Assembly (NCBI RefSeq): GCF_963678635.1
Contig: NC_087063.1
Coordinates: 81,145,574-81,205,573 of the forward strand
Direction: 5' to 3'
Source of the DNA: Symsagittifera roscoffensis
Taxonomy: Eukaryota; Xenacoelomorpha; Acoela; Convolutidae
DNA: 60,000 nucleotides
This document shows, one piece after another, positions 21,903 to 32,622 of this stretch (within the stretch, counting starts at the first letter, position 1; every line of letters begins with the position of its first letter). The translations under genes and the position numbers were made by a program. A model generated the notes under the pieces. That model did no database searches and had not been told where the DNA came from. It saw nothing but the letters and a program-made list of their open reading frames with translations.

Positions 21903-24765
21903 TTCTTGTTCTAATTTTTACCTTTCCATAATTTTCTTTTGTGTCTGTATTTAAGTTTCAGTTTAAATTCATTTTCTGAAAGGAAGACAAGAAACGATCT
22001 TCGAATTTGTGATTGGCCTCAAGTTTTGATAGTGATTTTTTTTCAGAGTTTCTAATGGAATAAAAAATGTCTATGATCCAGTTTTCTCTATATGGGTTGG
22101 TTCTTAGATAAAGTGCCAGTCTTTGAAATTATATATTTTTCTCCGAAATTCGAAAACTTAAGAGTTTGTTTGAAAAGTAATTCAATTTTTTCAGTTGCTT
22201 TGAGTTCATTGACTTTATTGCAACTGTCTGCTGGCTTTGTTTTGACCTTGCCTGTCTCGAAATTTAGTCTCATGGGCTGTTGGCTATTTTTCCGATAGAA
22301 AAAAAACATGATTCCGCCTTTCTCCTTTTGCGATTTGGATCGTTTGAATTTTCTATCGTAGGTAGTTTTCCGAACGATTTTGGGTTTTTTCGTCGGTATT
22401 AAGAGGATATTTTCAAAAACATGAAGTATTTTGGTATCGAAAAACAATGAATCGAGATTCTTTTTTCTTTTCCTTGAAAATTACCGTGAAAATTACCGCC
22501 CTTCGCTGCTGTTAGAGTGTACATCATGTGAGGCTTACTTTTTTCGTCACATTTGGTATTTACTGTTTGTTTGTAATGCCAGCAAAATTGCGCATTTAGC
22601 CTCAGTATGATTAATCGTACTGTGCTAGGTGCTGTTTATATGTGTAATGATTGCTATCTAATTTGGCCGTGTACACCTGCGTCTTAAGCCATTATTAATT
22701 AAGTCTTGCTCAAAGGTTCCGTTCTTCGAACAATCGTGCCGTCGGAAATCCTTTCTTGTAGTTGATTGAGTAATGTGGAACAAAACAAAAAGTAGAAGAT
22801 TTAGTGGAATATACTCGGTTGCTAGACGGATGATCGATAGTCCGGTTGTTTGTTTGTTTTTCTTTTTTATTTTCTGCTGGTTTCCCCCTTTCCCCGTTTC
22901 ATTTCTAATCCGGCCTCTATTGTTGACTGAAATTGAAAATTTATTAAAATTTTAATAATTCATATTCCTCTCCAGCCTTCCGCCTCTAATGTCCATACTT
23001 CATAATTTCGCTCTTTTGTGTATTTTCCAAGTCTATTTATCACCAGAGTTGAGCTGCGATACTATGTTTGTTGTTGTGTCTTATGCATCTTTTTTCTGTC
23101 TTTTGCTATTTTTGTACAGTACAGCAAGGATCAAAACTGTTAGTTGTGACTCCAGAAATGGAATAATAAATATGAGGCAAGAATATGAATGAGTGGCGCG
23201 CACAATTATTATTTTTCACAGTTCACTTCTGCAGTAGAGTTGTTTGGTGATGCGAGGCCACGGCGACGTCAGCCAGTAGTTAGGCAAGGCTAGGCAGGCA
23301 GGCAGTCAAGCTAGTACCGGCTTCTTTCTTTCTTTCTTTCTCTTTTTTATTTTCCCTTCTACTTTTGTGCCAAGTCTTTTTCCGCTATTAGCTCCCACTT
23401 TGGTTGTTTGTATTTACTCTATCCAGTATAGCTCGCTGGTACTCTTCAATGCAACTGTTTATTGGGATAAGATTGGGATCCAGCTCAGCTGATGAAAAAT
23501 AAGAACACTCTTCAATTCTGTTCTCTGAATTATTCATAACGCCATTCAATACTTCAGCTTCTTTAATCTAGTTTTTTTTTTACCACAGCACTTAAATAGC
23601 TCGCCTTTTAAGTTTCGACTAGAACAAAAATTATTGTCTAAGTCTAGCAGTATTTACCTGTAGTGCCTTCTGATTTTTCGTTTGGTTTATTCTTGTTTTC
23701 TTTGGCGCGGTAATTAAAAAAGTGCCTAACCAAATGCGTCAAATACCGATTCGAGTTTAGTCTTGACAAAAACATAAAAGAGCTCATTTATACTTGATAT
23801 ACAAATCTCTAGTTAATTTTTGGCTGCAATGTCTTGCTGGTGTTATGAACAAAAGTAAAAATAAAAATTACGTGTTTAGATTTGGTTGAAAAGTGTATGA
23901 ATGAGTGCGCATTGCATTGACTTGTTTTAACATCTGTGGGTGCGTGATAAGTTTCTAAGCTCCATCTGCGACCGCGCTTGACAATTCAGTTGTAACTTTT
24001 TCACTAGGAACAAACAACATCAATGCTCTGTTGGAATCATTAAACCATTCCTTCCTTGCAAAAAATAATAACTCAAAACAAACTATTATTTTTGCACAAA
24101 CGAACGAAACTATAAAAAACACTATCCTCATATATTGTTATTCCATTCAACTGGATTACTTTTTATCATTCAGTCAGAAATCAATAGCCAAAAATTTGGC
24201 GCCTCTTAATTTCCATTTATAGCTTTATTTCGGCAAAATTATCAGCGCTTTAAATGAAGGTTGGTATGCTCGTTTTTTTTTCTTTATATATAATTATTAG
24301 GTCTATAAGGAAGTGATATTGAGGTGCTAATTTCAATTTAGTGGCAATGTAAGCTTCTCGGTTTGAGAACCTGCCAAAAGATTTGTTGATGTTTTGATAT
24401 TTCTTCTGCTGCCAAACTTTCTGGACTTAAAAATTTCTGATCTTTGCTTTTTATCTGCTCCGCGTTCTTGCGTTGGTTCTGTTTGTTCTTATGATCCAAA
24501 CCCAAATCTGTACTCGACCTGTCTTGTATTTCTTATTTCTGGGGGCCATTTTTGAATGAATTTCGAATATCATGTCAACGAAGTCGAGCTTTATTGAATT
24601 TTGGAGAAGCTAGATTGCAAACAATGAGTATCAATACGCTTATATATTTGTTCAAGTGTTGGGTTGCGATATTCTGAAATTCTTTCAACTTGGGAATTGG
24701 CCTCCGTGTTCTATCCTCTTATTTCCTGTCACGTGAATCTCACTCTCTTTTCTCTTTCCCTCTAG
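21903..24765. other. No gene recognised; intergenic DNA or PTBP intron 1
   Basis: Long T-rich stretches, no protein-like frame. (TTTC)n at about 23,322-23,343. A GC-richer patch at 23,248-23,315 with a GACGTCAG (CRE-like) site could be promoter-proximal. The last 25 bases are the pyrimidine tract of the next exon. Confidence 0.4.
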
Positions 24766-25012
24766 CGTGGTTCCGATGCAGACCTGTTCACCCCGACGCC
24801 GGCTGCAGTCGCCAGTGCTCCGGCAACCGCGGCCGGCCACTACGCCTCCGCCCAAAACGTTGCCCAGGGCTCCCAGCCTAACGCACAGCAAATGATGCAT
24901 CCCCACCTAGCCAGTCAGCTGGCAGCCCTGGGAGCAGCCGGCGCGGGCGGGCCCGGGTCCCTGCCCGGCTACGGTGGAATCTCGGCTGCTAATATGAACA
25001 TGTTTCAGCAAG
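24766..25012 (+). CDS. PTBP: PTBP exon: N-terminal disordered region
   Basis: Acceptor ctctag, donor gtagga. The frame opens with R-G-S-D-A-D-L-F, which matches the R-G-S-D-E-L-F start of the third exon in vertebrate PTBP genes, and then becomes Ala/Gln/Gly/Pro-rich. Ends in phase 1. The GC content is far above the introns. The acceptor tract (CTCTCTTTTCTCTTTCCCTC) is itself an ideal PTB binding site. Confidence 0.9.
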
Positions 25013-25217
25013 GTAGGACTAACTTCTATCTATGTCATCATTGCGCTGTTATTGTACAATCATTATTCACAACTTTTTCTTTTCAAATCCTCATTTATCT
25101 GAATTTCGATGATTCTTTCTGTTAACTCAACATTTTTTAAGTGTTGGTACGGTTCTTGATTTCGCCCTGACCTTAAAGCTAGATCTGAGTTTGATGTTTT
25201 AGTGTCGCAGTTTGCAG

Positions 25218-25234
25218 GAAACGACGCCAAGAAG
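25218..25234 (+). CDS. PTBP: PTBP 17-nt microexon
   Basis: Seventeen bases between tttgcag and gtatgt. Entered in phase 1 and left in phase 0, they give G-N-D-A-K-K, which aligns with N-D-S-K-K in vertebrate PTBP ahead of RRM1. Without it the frame between the neighbouring exons (phase 1 into phase 0) would break. An upstream cag at 25,208-25,210 would give a 24-nt exon of the wrong phase. Confidence 0.85.
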
Positions 25235-25315
25235 GTATGTTTATGCTTGATTCCCAATTTCAATCAAAACAGAATGTTTCGTTAATTGGGATGTTGATTG
25301 GGTGGTGATTTTCAG

Positions 25316-25720
25316 GTGAAACTGGACACATTCACAGGCGGCCCAGGAATCCAAGGAGGTCAGCCGAATCAAAATTATCATGGACCAGGAGTCCAACATC
25401 AGCAACAACAACAATTGGGAAATCTTGGAGGCTGTTTGCCTCCATCTAGATACGTGACCATCAGCAACCTCCCGGAAGGAACAACTCAACAGGAAATAAT
25501 TGGACTGGGAATTAAGGATGGAAAAATCAGTGCGGCTCATGTTGAAGATATGAAGCGACAGGGGTATCTGGCGTTTGAAGAGGAACACATGGCTGTCCAG
25601 ATGGTGTCCCGTTGCAGATCATCGCCTCCAATTCACAGGGGAAACCAGCTCTCGGTCTCCTTTGGATCGGCTAAGGATATGAAGCAAGTTTCAAACACGA
25701 ACAACAGCGGTCATTATATG
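25316..25720 (+). CDS. PTBP: PTBP exon: linker and RRM1
   Basis: Acceptor ttttcag, donor gttagt, 405 bases, phase 0 to 0. A Gly/Gln-rich linker (Q-H-Q-Q-Q-Q-Q) leads into RRM1: RNP2-like Y-V-T-I-S-N-L, I-I-G-L-G, then a divergent RNP1 (Q-G-Y-L-A-F). The domain aligns along its length with RRM1 of PTBP, including L-S-V-S-F before the linker. Confidence 0.9.
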
Positions 25721-25949
25721 GTTAGTCTCAATTTGTTTCCTCAAACATAGTAACGTAGATTGATAAGCTATAGTTTTCAGGTTTATTCATTGAGTCTTCA
25801 TTTAGTTAAATGATTTTTTTGTGAGATATCACCATCTCAATGAGTCGTCTTTTTCTTTGAGGGAATTAATTTTTCGTTCTTCGTAAAAAATTGCTTTTCA
25901 AATGATATAATGAAAGTCAATGGTGGTTGATTGAATCTGCTGTTTGCAG

Positions 25950-26111
25950 AGTTCCGGTAGAGGCGGAGGAAGTCCAGACACAGGTGCCTCCATGCACTAT
26001 GGCGGCGGAGGAGGACCAGTTGGCGATGAGAGGACAGTGCTGCGGGTGATTGTAGAGATGGGCGAGAACACTAATATCTACAGTCAGGTCAACCTGGAAG
26101 TACTGCACCAT
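25950..26111 (+). CDS. PTBP: PTBP exon: linker and start of RRM2
   Basis: Acceptor tttgcag, donor gtaagt, 162 bases, phase 0 to 0. Gly-rich linker, then T-V-L-R-V-I-V-E, the RNP2 strand of RRM2, and V-N-L-E-V-L-H-H. It has about six extra residues (near G-E-N-T-N-I) in the loop after RNP2 compared with vertebrate PTBP1. Confidence 0.9.
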
Positions 26112-26139
26112 GTAAGTGATTTCACCATAAATGAATGAA

Positions 26140-26535
26140 GTGAGTTCACGCTCAATTTCACGCTCACTTTTGTTCACGCTCAATTTTGATTTTTCTTTGT
26201 TTTAAAAAGAAGGCAAACTCCTTTATCAAACAGCAAAAATGTAAAAGTCAATAAAAACTAAATCGACTTCTAATTTCGAAAACGGAATTTAATTATCAGA
26301 TTTTCCAGCGAAATAAAAACTTTACCTATTGGTCCAGTTTTTTTCAAATTGAGTTAATTTTATCAAGAAGTACCAATCATGAATTGTTCGTGAAATTCTA
26401 AGAGCTTTAAAGGAGTATATTTTTTCTTCAAAATTCGTAAGTTGAAGTTTTTTTCAAAAAACAGGTCAGTTTTTTTCCTGTTTTCTTGCGTTGATTACTA
26501 TTTTCCAACTGTCAGTTGGCTGTGTTTACCTTTGC
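26140..26535 (+). repeat. Dispersed repeat family A, copy 1
   Basis: Blocks shared with other copies in this gene: TCACGCTCAATTT, AAGAAGGCAAACTC, TTTACCTATTG, TTTCCAACTGTCAGTTGGC. Lies directly after the exon donor, in the sense orientation. The rest of this intron to 28,082 has a further tail of the family at about 27,060-27,115 and no other gene. Confidence 0.7.
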
Positions 26536-28082
26536 GATTAACAAGGCTTTTGTAATCAGACACTGGACTCTTTCCAGAAAAAAGTTTGTTCACAGGATTT
26601 TCTTGGTGGACTCCTCAGTTAACTTCATCAACATAGTGGTCCGGATTTCAATTCTTGTAATTTTTACAAACTAAAACTCTGCTGCTTCAAAATTAATTGT
26701 AAGGCTATTGTTTGTTTTTTGTCGGCTGACAGTGGTGATTTTAATTATCCGGATACAACTAACAAAACTTAAAATTAAAAATGTGAAAAGACAAAAAATG
26801 CCTAGGTTTTAGCTGAATTCAATAGCAGTTCAATTCGGGTCCAAAATTTCTTTATTTTATCCAGTCAATCAAAAATGACTACCGGCAAAATTACGAGCTC
26901 AATTGCTAACCAAATTATATCAAATTGGCCCTCTTAAGTAGGCAATTTCTTAAGTAGGCTCTTAAGTACGCAATTTCTTATAATCTTAATTATTAGCTCA
27001 ATTTTTTTGTTAGTTGTATTTTTTCTTCGAACTCAGGATTTCATCCTATTTTTAGGCTGCCATGCTATTTTTATTGTATCGCAAGTGACGCAAAGCTCTG
27101 ATTCGCCTCTAAGTTTAATTTTTAATATTTGTTCTTGCTGTATTATCTTCTTCAATCGCTCTGAAACAAGAAAAACAAAAAAAAAGATAGAAAAACATTG
27201 CAAATTTTGAATGTTTTTTTTTTCGCTATCAAATTCATTTTCATTTTTGTCATTAAAACTAGTGTGTTTGAAGCGTTCTGGCATTCTTTGTAATACTAGC
27301 AACCTTTAATACGTTCGGTTTCTATTGATATCTTCATTATGGCTGCAGGAAATCGAGTTTCCTTCTTAAATATTAGCTTTTTTCATCTACGGTATCAGAG
27401 CAATTTTTTCGGAATTGCATTTTGATTTTTCAATTTTTTTAGACGCAAGGCAGCTATGGATAGGGTTTCATATTTTGATCTATCTGATTTTCTATATTAT
27501 CTGATTAAATTATTTTGAAAAAAAAATCCAGATTTTCCTTCTCACAAATGAGTACTTCGACTAGGTTGAATTTGTCACATTGGCAGATTTGCTTTTATGA
27601 TTTATAAGGTTTTTTAAAATGCACGAGTTTTACTTAATCTTGAAAAACGTAAATGTATGTAGGAAGTCGCAGTTTTCCTGATTGACATTTTTTTCTGCCT
27701 GAGCGCTGGCTTTTTTTGAATCGCTAGTGGTACGGAGATCCCCTTCGCCCTCGTGCTCTAAATTCAGTTGGGCTCTAAAATAGAAATGTTAGCCTAGCAG
27801 TTCTTCTGGTTCCCAGTCGAGGAAAAACGAAGGTTGAAATTTCACCCAACCGTGGTTTCCAATCAGACAGCCACTGGAAAATTAAGGATGTCGTGGTGTT
27901 GGTTAATTTCAAAGAATTTCTGAGTATTATATGGACCGCCAGCTATCTTACTTCAATAAATGGAGCTTATCACCAATTTTGTTGGAAAGTGCTGTTATCT
28001 TGAGCGATATGTAAAAATATTAACATCAGAGAACACTTTATCAAATTATACGATAATAAATTCAAATGGTATTTGGTTTCAG

Positions 28083-28389
28083 TTGTTCAGCAGAACTGGC
28101 CAGGTGTTGAAAATCATCACCTTTGCGAAACCTGGATACCCACAACAGTTCCAGGCACTAATCCAGTACAACGAGCCCAGGTCAGCCCAGACAGCAAAGG
28201 AGAATTACGACGGACAGAATCTGTACTACGGGTGTTGTCCTCTCAAAGTAGAGTACTCGAAACTCACGAATCTGAATGTGAAATATAATAACGAGAAGAG
28301 CCGTGATTATACTAGACCAGATCTGCCGACTGGAGAAAACACAACACCTGTGATGGCGAACCCAATGGATCAGACTACACTGGCGCTAG
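28083..28389 (+). CDS. PTBP: PTBP exon: rest of RRM2 and conserved linker
   Basis: Acceptor ggtttcag, donor gtaaag, phase 0 to 1. Completes RRM2 ([21 protein letters not shown] as RNP1) and carries the family hallmark [19 protein letters not shown]. That extension forms the fifth strand of RRM2 and contacts Raver-type partners in vertebrates. Confidence 0.95.
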
Positions 28390-28477
28390 GTAAAGATGTT
28401 TTAACTATTCATCATGTGAAAAAGAACTTCTTTCGATCTCAAGTTGTTTACAAGAATTATTTAACATTTTGTTTTAG

Positions 28478-28573
28478 CTGCTCAACAAGGACTTCTGAAT
28501 CAGTTTGGAATAAATCCAGCCGCATTGGGCTCCCAATACTCGATCAATCCAGCCGCCTTCAGCCAGCTTACAC
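28478..28573 (+). CDS. PTBP: PTBP exon: RRM2-RRM3 linker
   Basis: Acceptor gttttag, donor gtacgt, 96 bases, phase 1 to 1. Encodes [15 protein letters not shown], a flexible linker with little conservation. A second donor-like site follows a few bases later (GTAC then gttgct), so small isoform differences are possible. Confidence 0.85.
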
Positions 28574-28748
28574 GTACGTTGCTGTTACAATCAAGAAACA
28601 GTTTTGTGTTTTATTTGAATGATTGACTCAACTTTTGTGTTTCATTGAAACTCTTCAATGATCTTAATGTTTTTTCCAATGGTCTTAAAAAATTGTGCTC
28701 TATTCAGTTAAAAATTTTTTTTAACATATAAGTAATGCGTCTATTTAG

Positions 28749-28793
28749 TTCAACCGTCCGCATATTATGAGCCCATGAATATTCTGGTTTTCC
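28749..28793 (+). CDS. PTBP: Possible 45-nt cassette exon of PTBP
   Basis: Acceptor tatttag and a strong donor gtgagt flank 45 bases that are open in phase 1 and leave in phase 1. Inclusion therefore adds exactly 15 residues (Q-P-S-A-Y-Y-E-P-M-N-I-L-V-F-P) without changing the frame. The neighbouring exons also join directly in frame without it. That is what an alternative linker exon looks like. The acceptor pyrimidine tract is short. Confidence 0.45.
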
Positions 28794-28905
28794 GTGAGTG
28801 TAAATTAATATCTCAATGTTTCTTTACGTGTTTCTTTCTACTTCGACGTTTTCATACTACTTCTACCTTTAAAATTTCCAATTTTCAGAAATTTTATTGT
28901 TTCAG

Positions 28906-29081
28906 CGCAAAATGGTCTGCCGGCTGGAAACTCGACGACAAATTTGATCAACCAGCTCAGAGCAAACCAATTGCCCCCCGCCCTGACTCTCCCAATGGGA
29001 ATGACCCCCGCGGGAATGGTGATGGGGGCGTCCCCGGCCAATTCCAACTGTGTATTGCTTGTTGGGAATCTCGACACAGTG
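28906..29081 (+). CDS. PTBP: PTBP exon: linker and start of RRM3
   Basis: Acceptor gtttcag, donor gtgagt, phase 1 to 0. Met/Pro/Ala-rich linker, then N-C-V-L-L-V-G-N-L, the RNP2 strand of RRM3, matching N-S-V-L-L-V-S-N-L of vertebrate PTBP. Confidence 0.92.
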
Positions 29082-29358
29082 GTGAGTCTTCTTTCCTCAC
29101 TCAGTTTATTTTTTCCTTAATTTTCACCTGACTACCAGGTTTTCATTCCCAAAACATCCTCCTCCATCAATGAGTTTTCCATCAATGTTGTTTTGTTTGC
29201 TTTAACAATCTATCTGATTTTACAAACAAGTGTTTAGCACATACATGGATACGGAAGGCTATACTACTTTTTTTCTTGCCTCCTCTAAAGACGTTTATTT
29301 TTCTTTGACGCTGTAAATCTTTTCTGTGTAATTTTCAACTTTGCTCACATTTCTTTAG

Positions 29359-29392
29359 AAAGTCACATGCGATGGTCTATTTACTCTCTTCG
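29359..29392 (+). CDS. PTBP: PTBP 34-nt exon in RRM3
   Basis: Acceptor tctttag, donor gtacgt, phase 0 to 1. Encodes K-V-T-C-D-G-L-F-T-L-F, helix 1 of RRM3 (vertebrate R-V-T-P-Q-S-L-F-I-L-F). A short exon, in frame with both neighbours. Confidence 0.9.
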
Positions 29393-29530
29393 GTACGTTT
29401 CATTTCCTTTCCATTCCTTATTGCATGATATCTGTTCTTCTGTGCTGCTAACCGATGACTGCAACCAATATAATCAGATCTCTTTTGCAACCCCCCAACT
29501 CCTGTTTTCATAATACCGAAGCACCACCGG

Positions 29531-29573
29531 TAAAAAAAATCAATACGCCGGTTGGTGTATTGATTTTTTTTAA
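29531..29573. repeat. Perfect-arm hairpin
   Basis: Inverted arms of about 18 bases (TAAAAAAAATCAATAC and its complement) around a short CG-rich loop, in the PTBP intron. Confidence 0.7.
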
Positions 29574-29940
29574 GGTAGCTATCACATGAAAACTTAAAAC
29601 TTGTAACGGGATCTTTACTCGGCTCATACCCGTTTTGCAATAGGGGGGGGGGGGATTGTTAAAAAGAGATCTGTTTAATCTAACTTTCGTGATTCTTGAT
29701 TTAATGCATGTGGTCGGCTGTGAACCCAGGGTTGTGCGAATAATCACCACACTAATATTAATATTCTTGCTGTTATGAGAGAATATGCATGCGTGTAAGG
29801 CAGAAATATGGGCGAAATTATCAAATATGTTGTATCGCATGCAAAGTGGCCACTAATTAGCTAATTGTTTTGAGATCCCGTCAATCGGTGAGAGGTAGTT
29901 GGATATTATAGGGTTGAATCATCAATATAAATGATATAAT

Positions 29941-30208
29941 CAGGGGGCCAATCTAATATTTTTTGGATACTTAGTGGGAGAGAATTTTAGGGAAAATATC
30001 TAAAATTTTGCAATTTTTTTTCGCGCAAATTGAATAATCGAGCTCTCCTAAAACAGTTAAAATCTCTTTAAAATAAGCATATATACGCGCGAAAAGCGTC
30101 TTTAGAAAAATTAGGGTTCGGCCATCAAAAATGGATGTCATAAAATAATGCCAAAATGGGAATTGGGAGTCAAATTCCTGAAATGAAGTCCCCCTAAATC
30201 CGCCCCTG
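29941..30208. mobile_element. hAT-like MITE copy
   Basis: Begins CAGGGGGCCAATCTAA and ends TAAATCCGCCCCTG, the terminal sequences of the MITE family at 59,098. Flanking octamers GATATAAT and GGTATGAT agree at six of eight positions, as for an old 8-bp target duplication. Confidence 0.6.
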
Positions 30209-30469
30209 GGTATGATCAAACTGAAAATTTAATTCCATATGGCCTTTGGATCATTATAACGACTGTATGCGATCCCTTATGTTGAGTACGAACCTGCGTC
30301 GCACCGAATGAATTGCATGCTTGGCGGTACTGCTGATACAAGTTAGAAAAATGGTTCCCTGAAACTAAAGCAAGGCTGAATATTTCCTCATCAGTTATAT
30401 AAGCAAGCTTTTCTTAAAAGTCAGATGGTTGGATTCATATCGTAATCAGTTATTGGATCAAGTTAACAT

Positions 30470-30491
30470 CCCCCCCCCCCCCCCCCCCCCC
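30470..30491 (+). repeat. Poly-C tract, 22 bases
   Basis: Uninterrupted C run inside a repeat that starts ATCAAGTTAACATCC. Confidence 0.95.
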
Positions 30492-30586
30492 AAATGGACC
30501 AAGTTAAGATCCTCTCCACCCCAGCGCTTAAATTAAATTAAATGTAAAATGCTCGATTCTGATTGGCTGAAAATTCCCAACTTAGA

Positions 30587-30641
30587 ACCAAGTTAACATC
30601 CTCCCCCTAAACGTGTTTAGGGGGGAGGATGTTAACTTGGT
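30587..30641. repeat. 26-bp inverted repeat (hairpin)
   Basis: ACCAAGTTAACATCCTCCCC..TAAAC is followed after two bases by its complement with one extra G. The same arm sequence occurs at about 30,457, 30,493 and 46,415, so it is a terminal or internal part of a foldback element. Confidence 0.85.
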
Positions 30642-30765
30642 CCCAGTTATTTCCTGGAAGCCATCTGTAGTTTAGTAAACTATCTGCCAAACTTTCGTCT
30701 GGTACTATTTCTGCTGCCTTTTAGTGGTAATTGATAACGATGTTCATCTGTGATGTGTTCTTCAG

Positions 30766-30858
30766 GAGTGTATGGGGATGTGCAACGTGTGAAGATACTG
30801 TTCAATAAGCAAGATAGTGCACTTATACAAATGTCCAATGAAGAGCAGGCGAAGCTAG
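30766..30858 (+). CDS. PTBP: PTBP exon: RRM3 core
   Basis: Acceptor ttcttcag, donor gtaaca, phase 1 to 1. Encodes [15 protein letters not shown] and A-L-I-Q-M (RNP1 strand), almost identical to vertebrate PTBP. Confidence 0.95.
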
Positions 30859-30938
30859 GTAACAAATTACGAATTATTTTTATAAACTTGATATAGCTCA
30901 TTTTATTGTGCCAATTAATGAAGTTAAGACAAGTTTAT

Positions 30939-31396
30939 ATGAATAATGAACGTAGTGAGTACTCTTATATAGGTCTTACTGAATTTCAGGAAAAAGTCGA
31001 AATTTGTTCTCGCTCAATTTGATTTTTCGCGGTTTGACTTTAGATTTCTTTTTAAGTTCAGATCATTTTTTGTTAAAAGGAAGTCAAACTCCACTATCGA
31101 ACAGCAAAAGTGTACAGGTCACGAAAATTGTGATCGACTTCTGATTTCGAAAATGGAAATTAATTACCTGATTTTCCAGTGAAATAAAAGTTTTACCTAT
31201 TGATCCAGTTTTCTCAAATTGGGGTAATTGTAGCAAAAAAGTGTCCATCAGAAATTGTTCTACAAATTCGAAGAGCTTTAAGGCCTATTTTTTTCTTCGA
31301 AACTCAAAAGTTGAAGGCTCTTGTAAAAACAACTGTTTTTTTTTTTCAATTTCCTTGCGTTCATTACTCTTTTCCAACTGTTAGTTGCCTTGTTTA
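30939..31396 (+). repeat. Dispersed repeat family A, copy 2
   Basis: Head ATGAACGTAGTGAGTACTCT, then TATATAGGTC, TTCTCGCTCAATTTG, ACTCCACTATCGAACAGCAA and a TTTCCAACTGTTAGTT end. Sense orientation. Confidence 0.75.
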
Positions 31397-31477
31397 AACT
31401 AACATTTTTAAACGTTAATTATCTGAATTAATAGCTGATTCTATTGTAAATGAGGACAATAATATGGGTTTGTGTAG

Positions 31478-31694
31478 CGATGGACAACTTGCACGACGTG
31501 AAAGTATATGGACGTGAGATGCGTGTTTCCATGTCTAAGCACCAAGTAGTCCAGCTGCCGAAAGAGGGCCAGCAAGATGCCGGACTCACCAAAGACTACT
31601 CCAATTCGCCCCTGCACCGTTTCCGCAAACAGGGCTCAAAAAACTTCCAGAACATATTCCCGCCTTCAGCCACTCTCCATCTTTCAAACATCGC
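31478..31694 (+). CDS. PTBP: PTBP exon: end of RRM3, linker, start of RRM4
   Basis: Acceptor gtgtag, donor gtaagt, phase 1 to 2. Holds [19 protein letters not shown] and the invariant G-L-T-K-D-Y, S-P-L-H-R-F and [14 protein letters not shown]. In vertebrate PTBP this linker packs RRM3 and RRM4 back to back. Confidence 0.95.
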
Positions 31695-31833
31695 GTAAGT
31701 TCTTAACAAGTTTGTTAATGGAAAAAGAGTTATTCAATACTTGGGTGACTAAATGTATTATATCTGCTCTTTGACTTCTGAAACTTTTTGATTGGATAAG
31801 CTGTGGTAAACCTTTGATATTGTTTTGTTTCAG

Positions 31834-31911
31834 ACCAGGAGTTACTGAGGAACAGGTGCTGGAAGCATTCAACAAGAAGAACATAGAGGTCATGTCCTTC
31901 AAATTTTTCCC
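31834..31911 (+). CDS. PTBP: PTBP exon: RRM4 helix 1
   Basis: Acceptor tgtttcag, donor gtaagt, phase 2 to 2. Encodes P-G-V-T-E-E-Q-V-L-E-A-F-N-K-K and F-K-F-F-P of RRM4. Confidence 0.93.
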
Positions 31912-32622
31912 GTAAGTTTCTGTCTGAGCCAAAATGAAAGGTTTTTGATGTCGAAAATTTGGTTAATGAGCTTAAAGGTGATATCAGATTTAACCGAAGC
32001 TGAATCTCATACCGCTGCTGGTCACAATTTATGTTTTAATTAGCAAATAGTGAAACATCATAATTGACGCCCTGTAAATGAAGACTCAACTTCATACGAT
32101 CTTCGCTATATTTAAGTCTGAAAAGAAAAAAGTTTTTCTTGACGCAGAGTCGCTAAATGTAAGGCGTATTGTTTTTTTCGTTTCGTGAAAGTTTTTTTCC
32201 AGATCAAATTTTCTGTGTGTGATTTTTGGTTTCTTGGGTGTGATTTTTGGTTTCCAAGTTTTTTGTATGATTTTTGGTTTCTTCAATTCAAGTTCATTTT
32301 TTGTTTATTTCACTTTTGGTTTCTTTTAATTCTAGTTCAATTTCTAATCAGATGGCAAATTAGGCTCTCGGGCCAGAAAGGCTCGAATGGAGCACAAAAA
32401 CGCGAATAACTTATAGCCTACAGAGTGAATTTCATATTTAAGAATTCTCAGCGGAATAGAAAATTTACCAATTGATTCAGTTTTTTCACATTGGGTTAGT
32501 TTTATCAAACAAGTTCAAACACAAAATATTCTCAAGCAAAGAGTTTTAAGATTTTTTCTTTGAAACTCAATTTATTTGCAATTTTTCTTCAAAAATTGTT
32601 TCGAAAAAAAATCGTTTTTTAA

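Noticed and set aside
19007-24765. Second small PTBP exon joining ATGGAGAG to R-G-S-D
   Set aside because: Several AG..GT intervals were tried; each had a stop or the wrong phase.
24685-24906. Minus-strand frame over the first PTBP exon
   Set aside because: Shadow of the GC-rich PTBP exon on the other strand.
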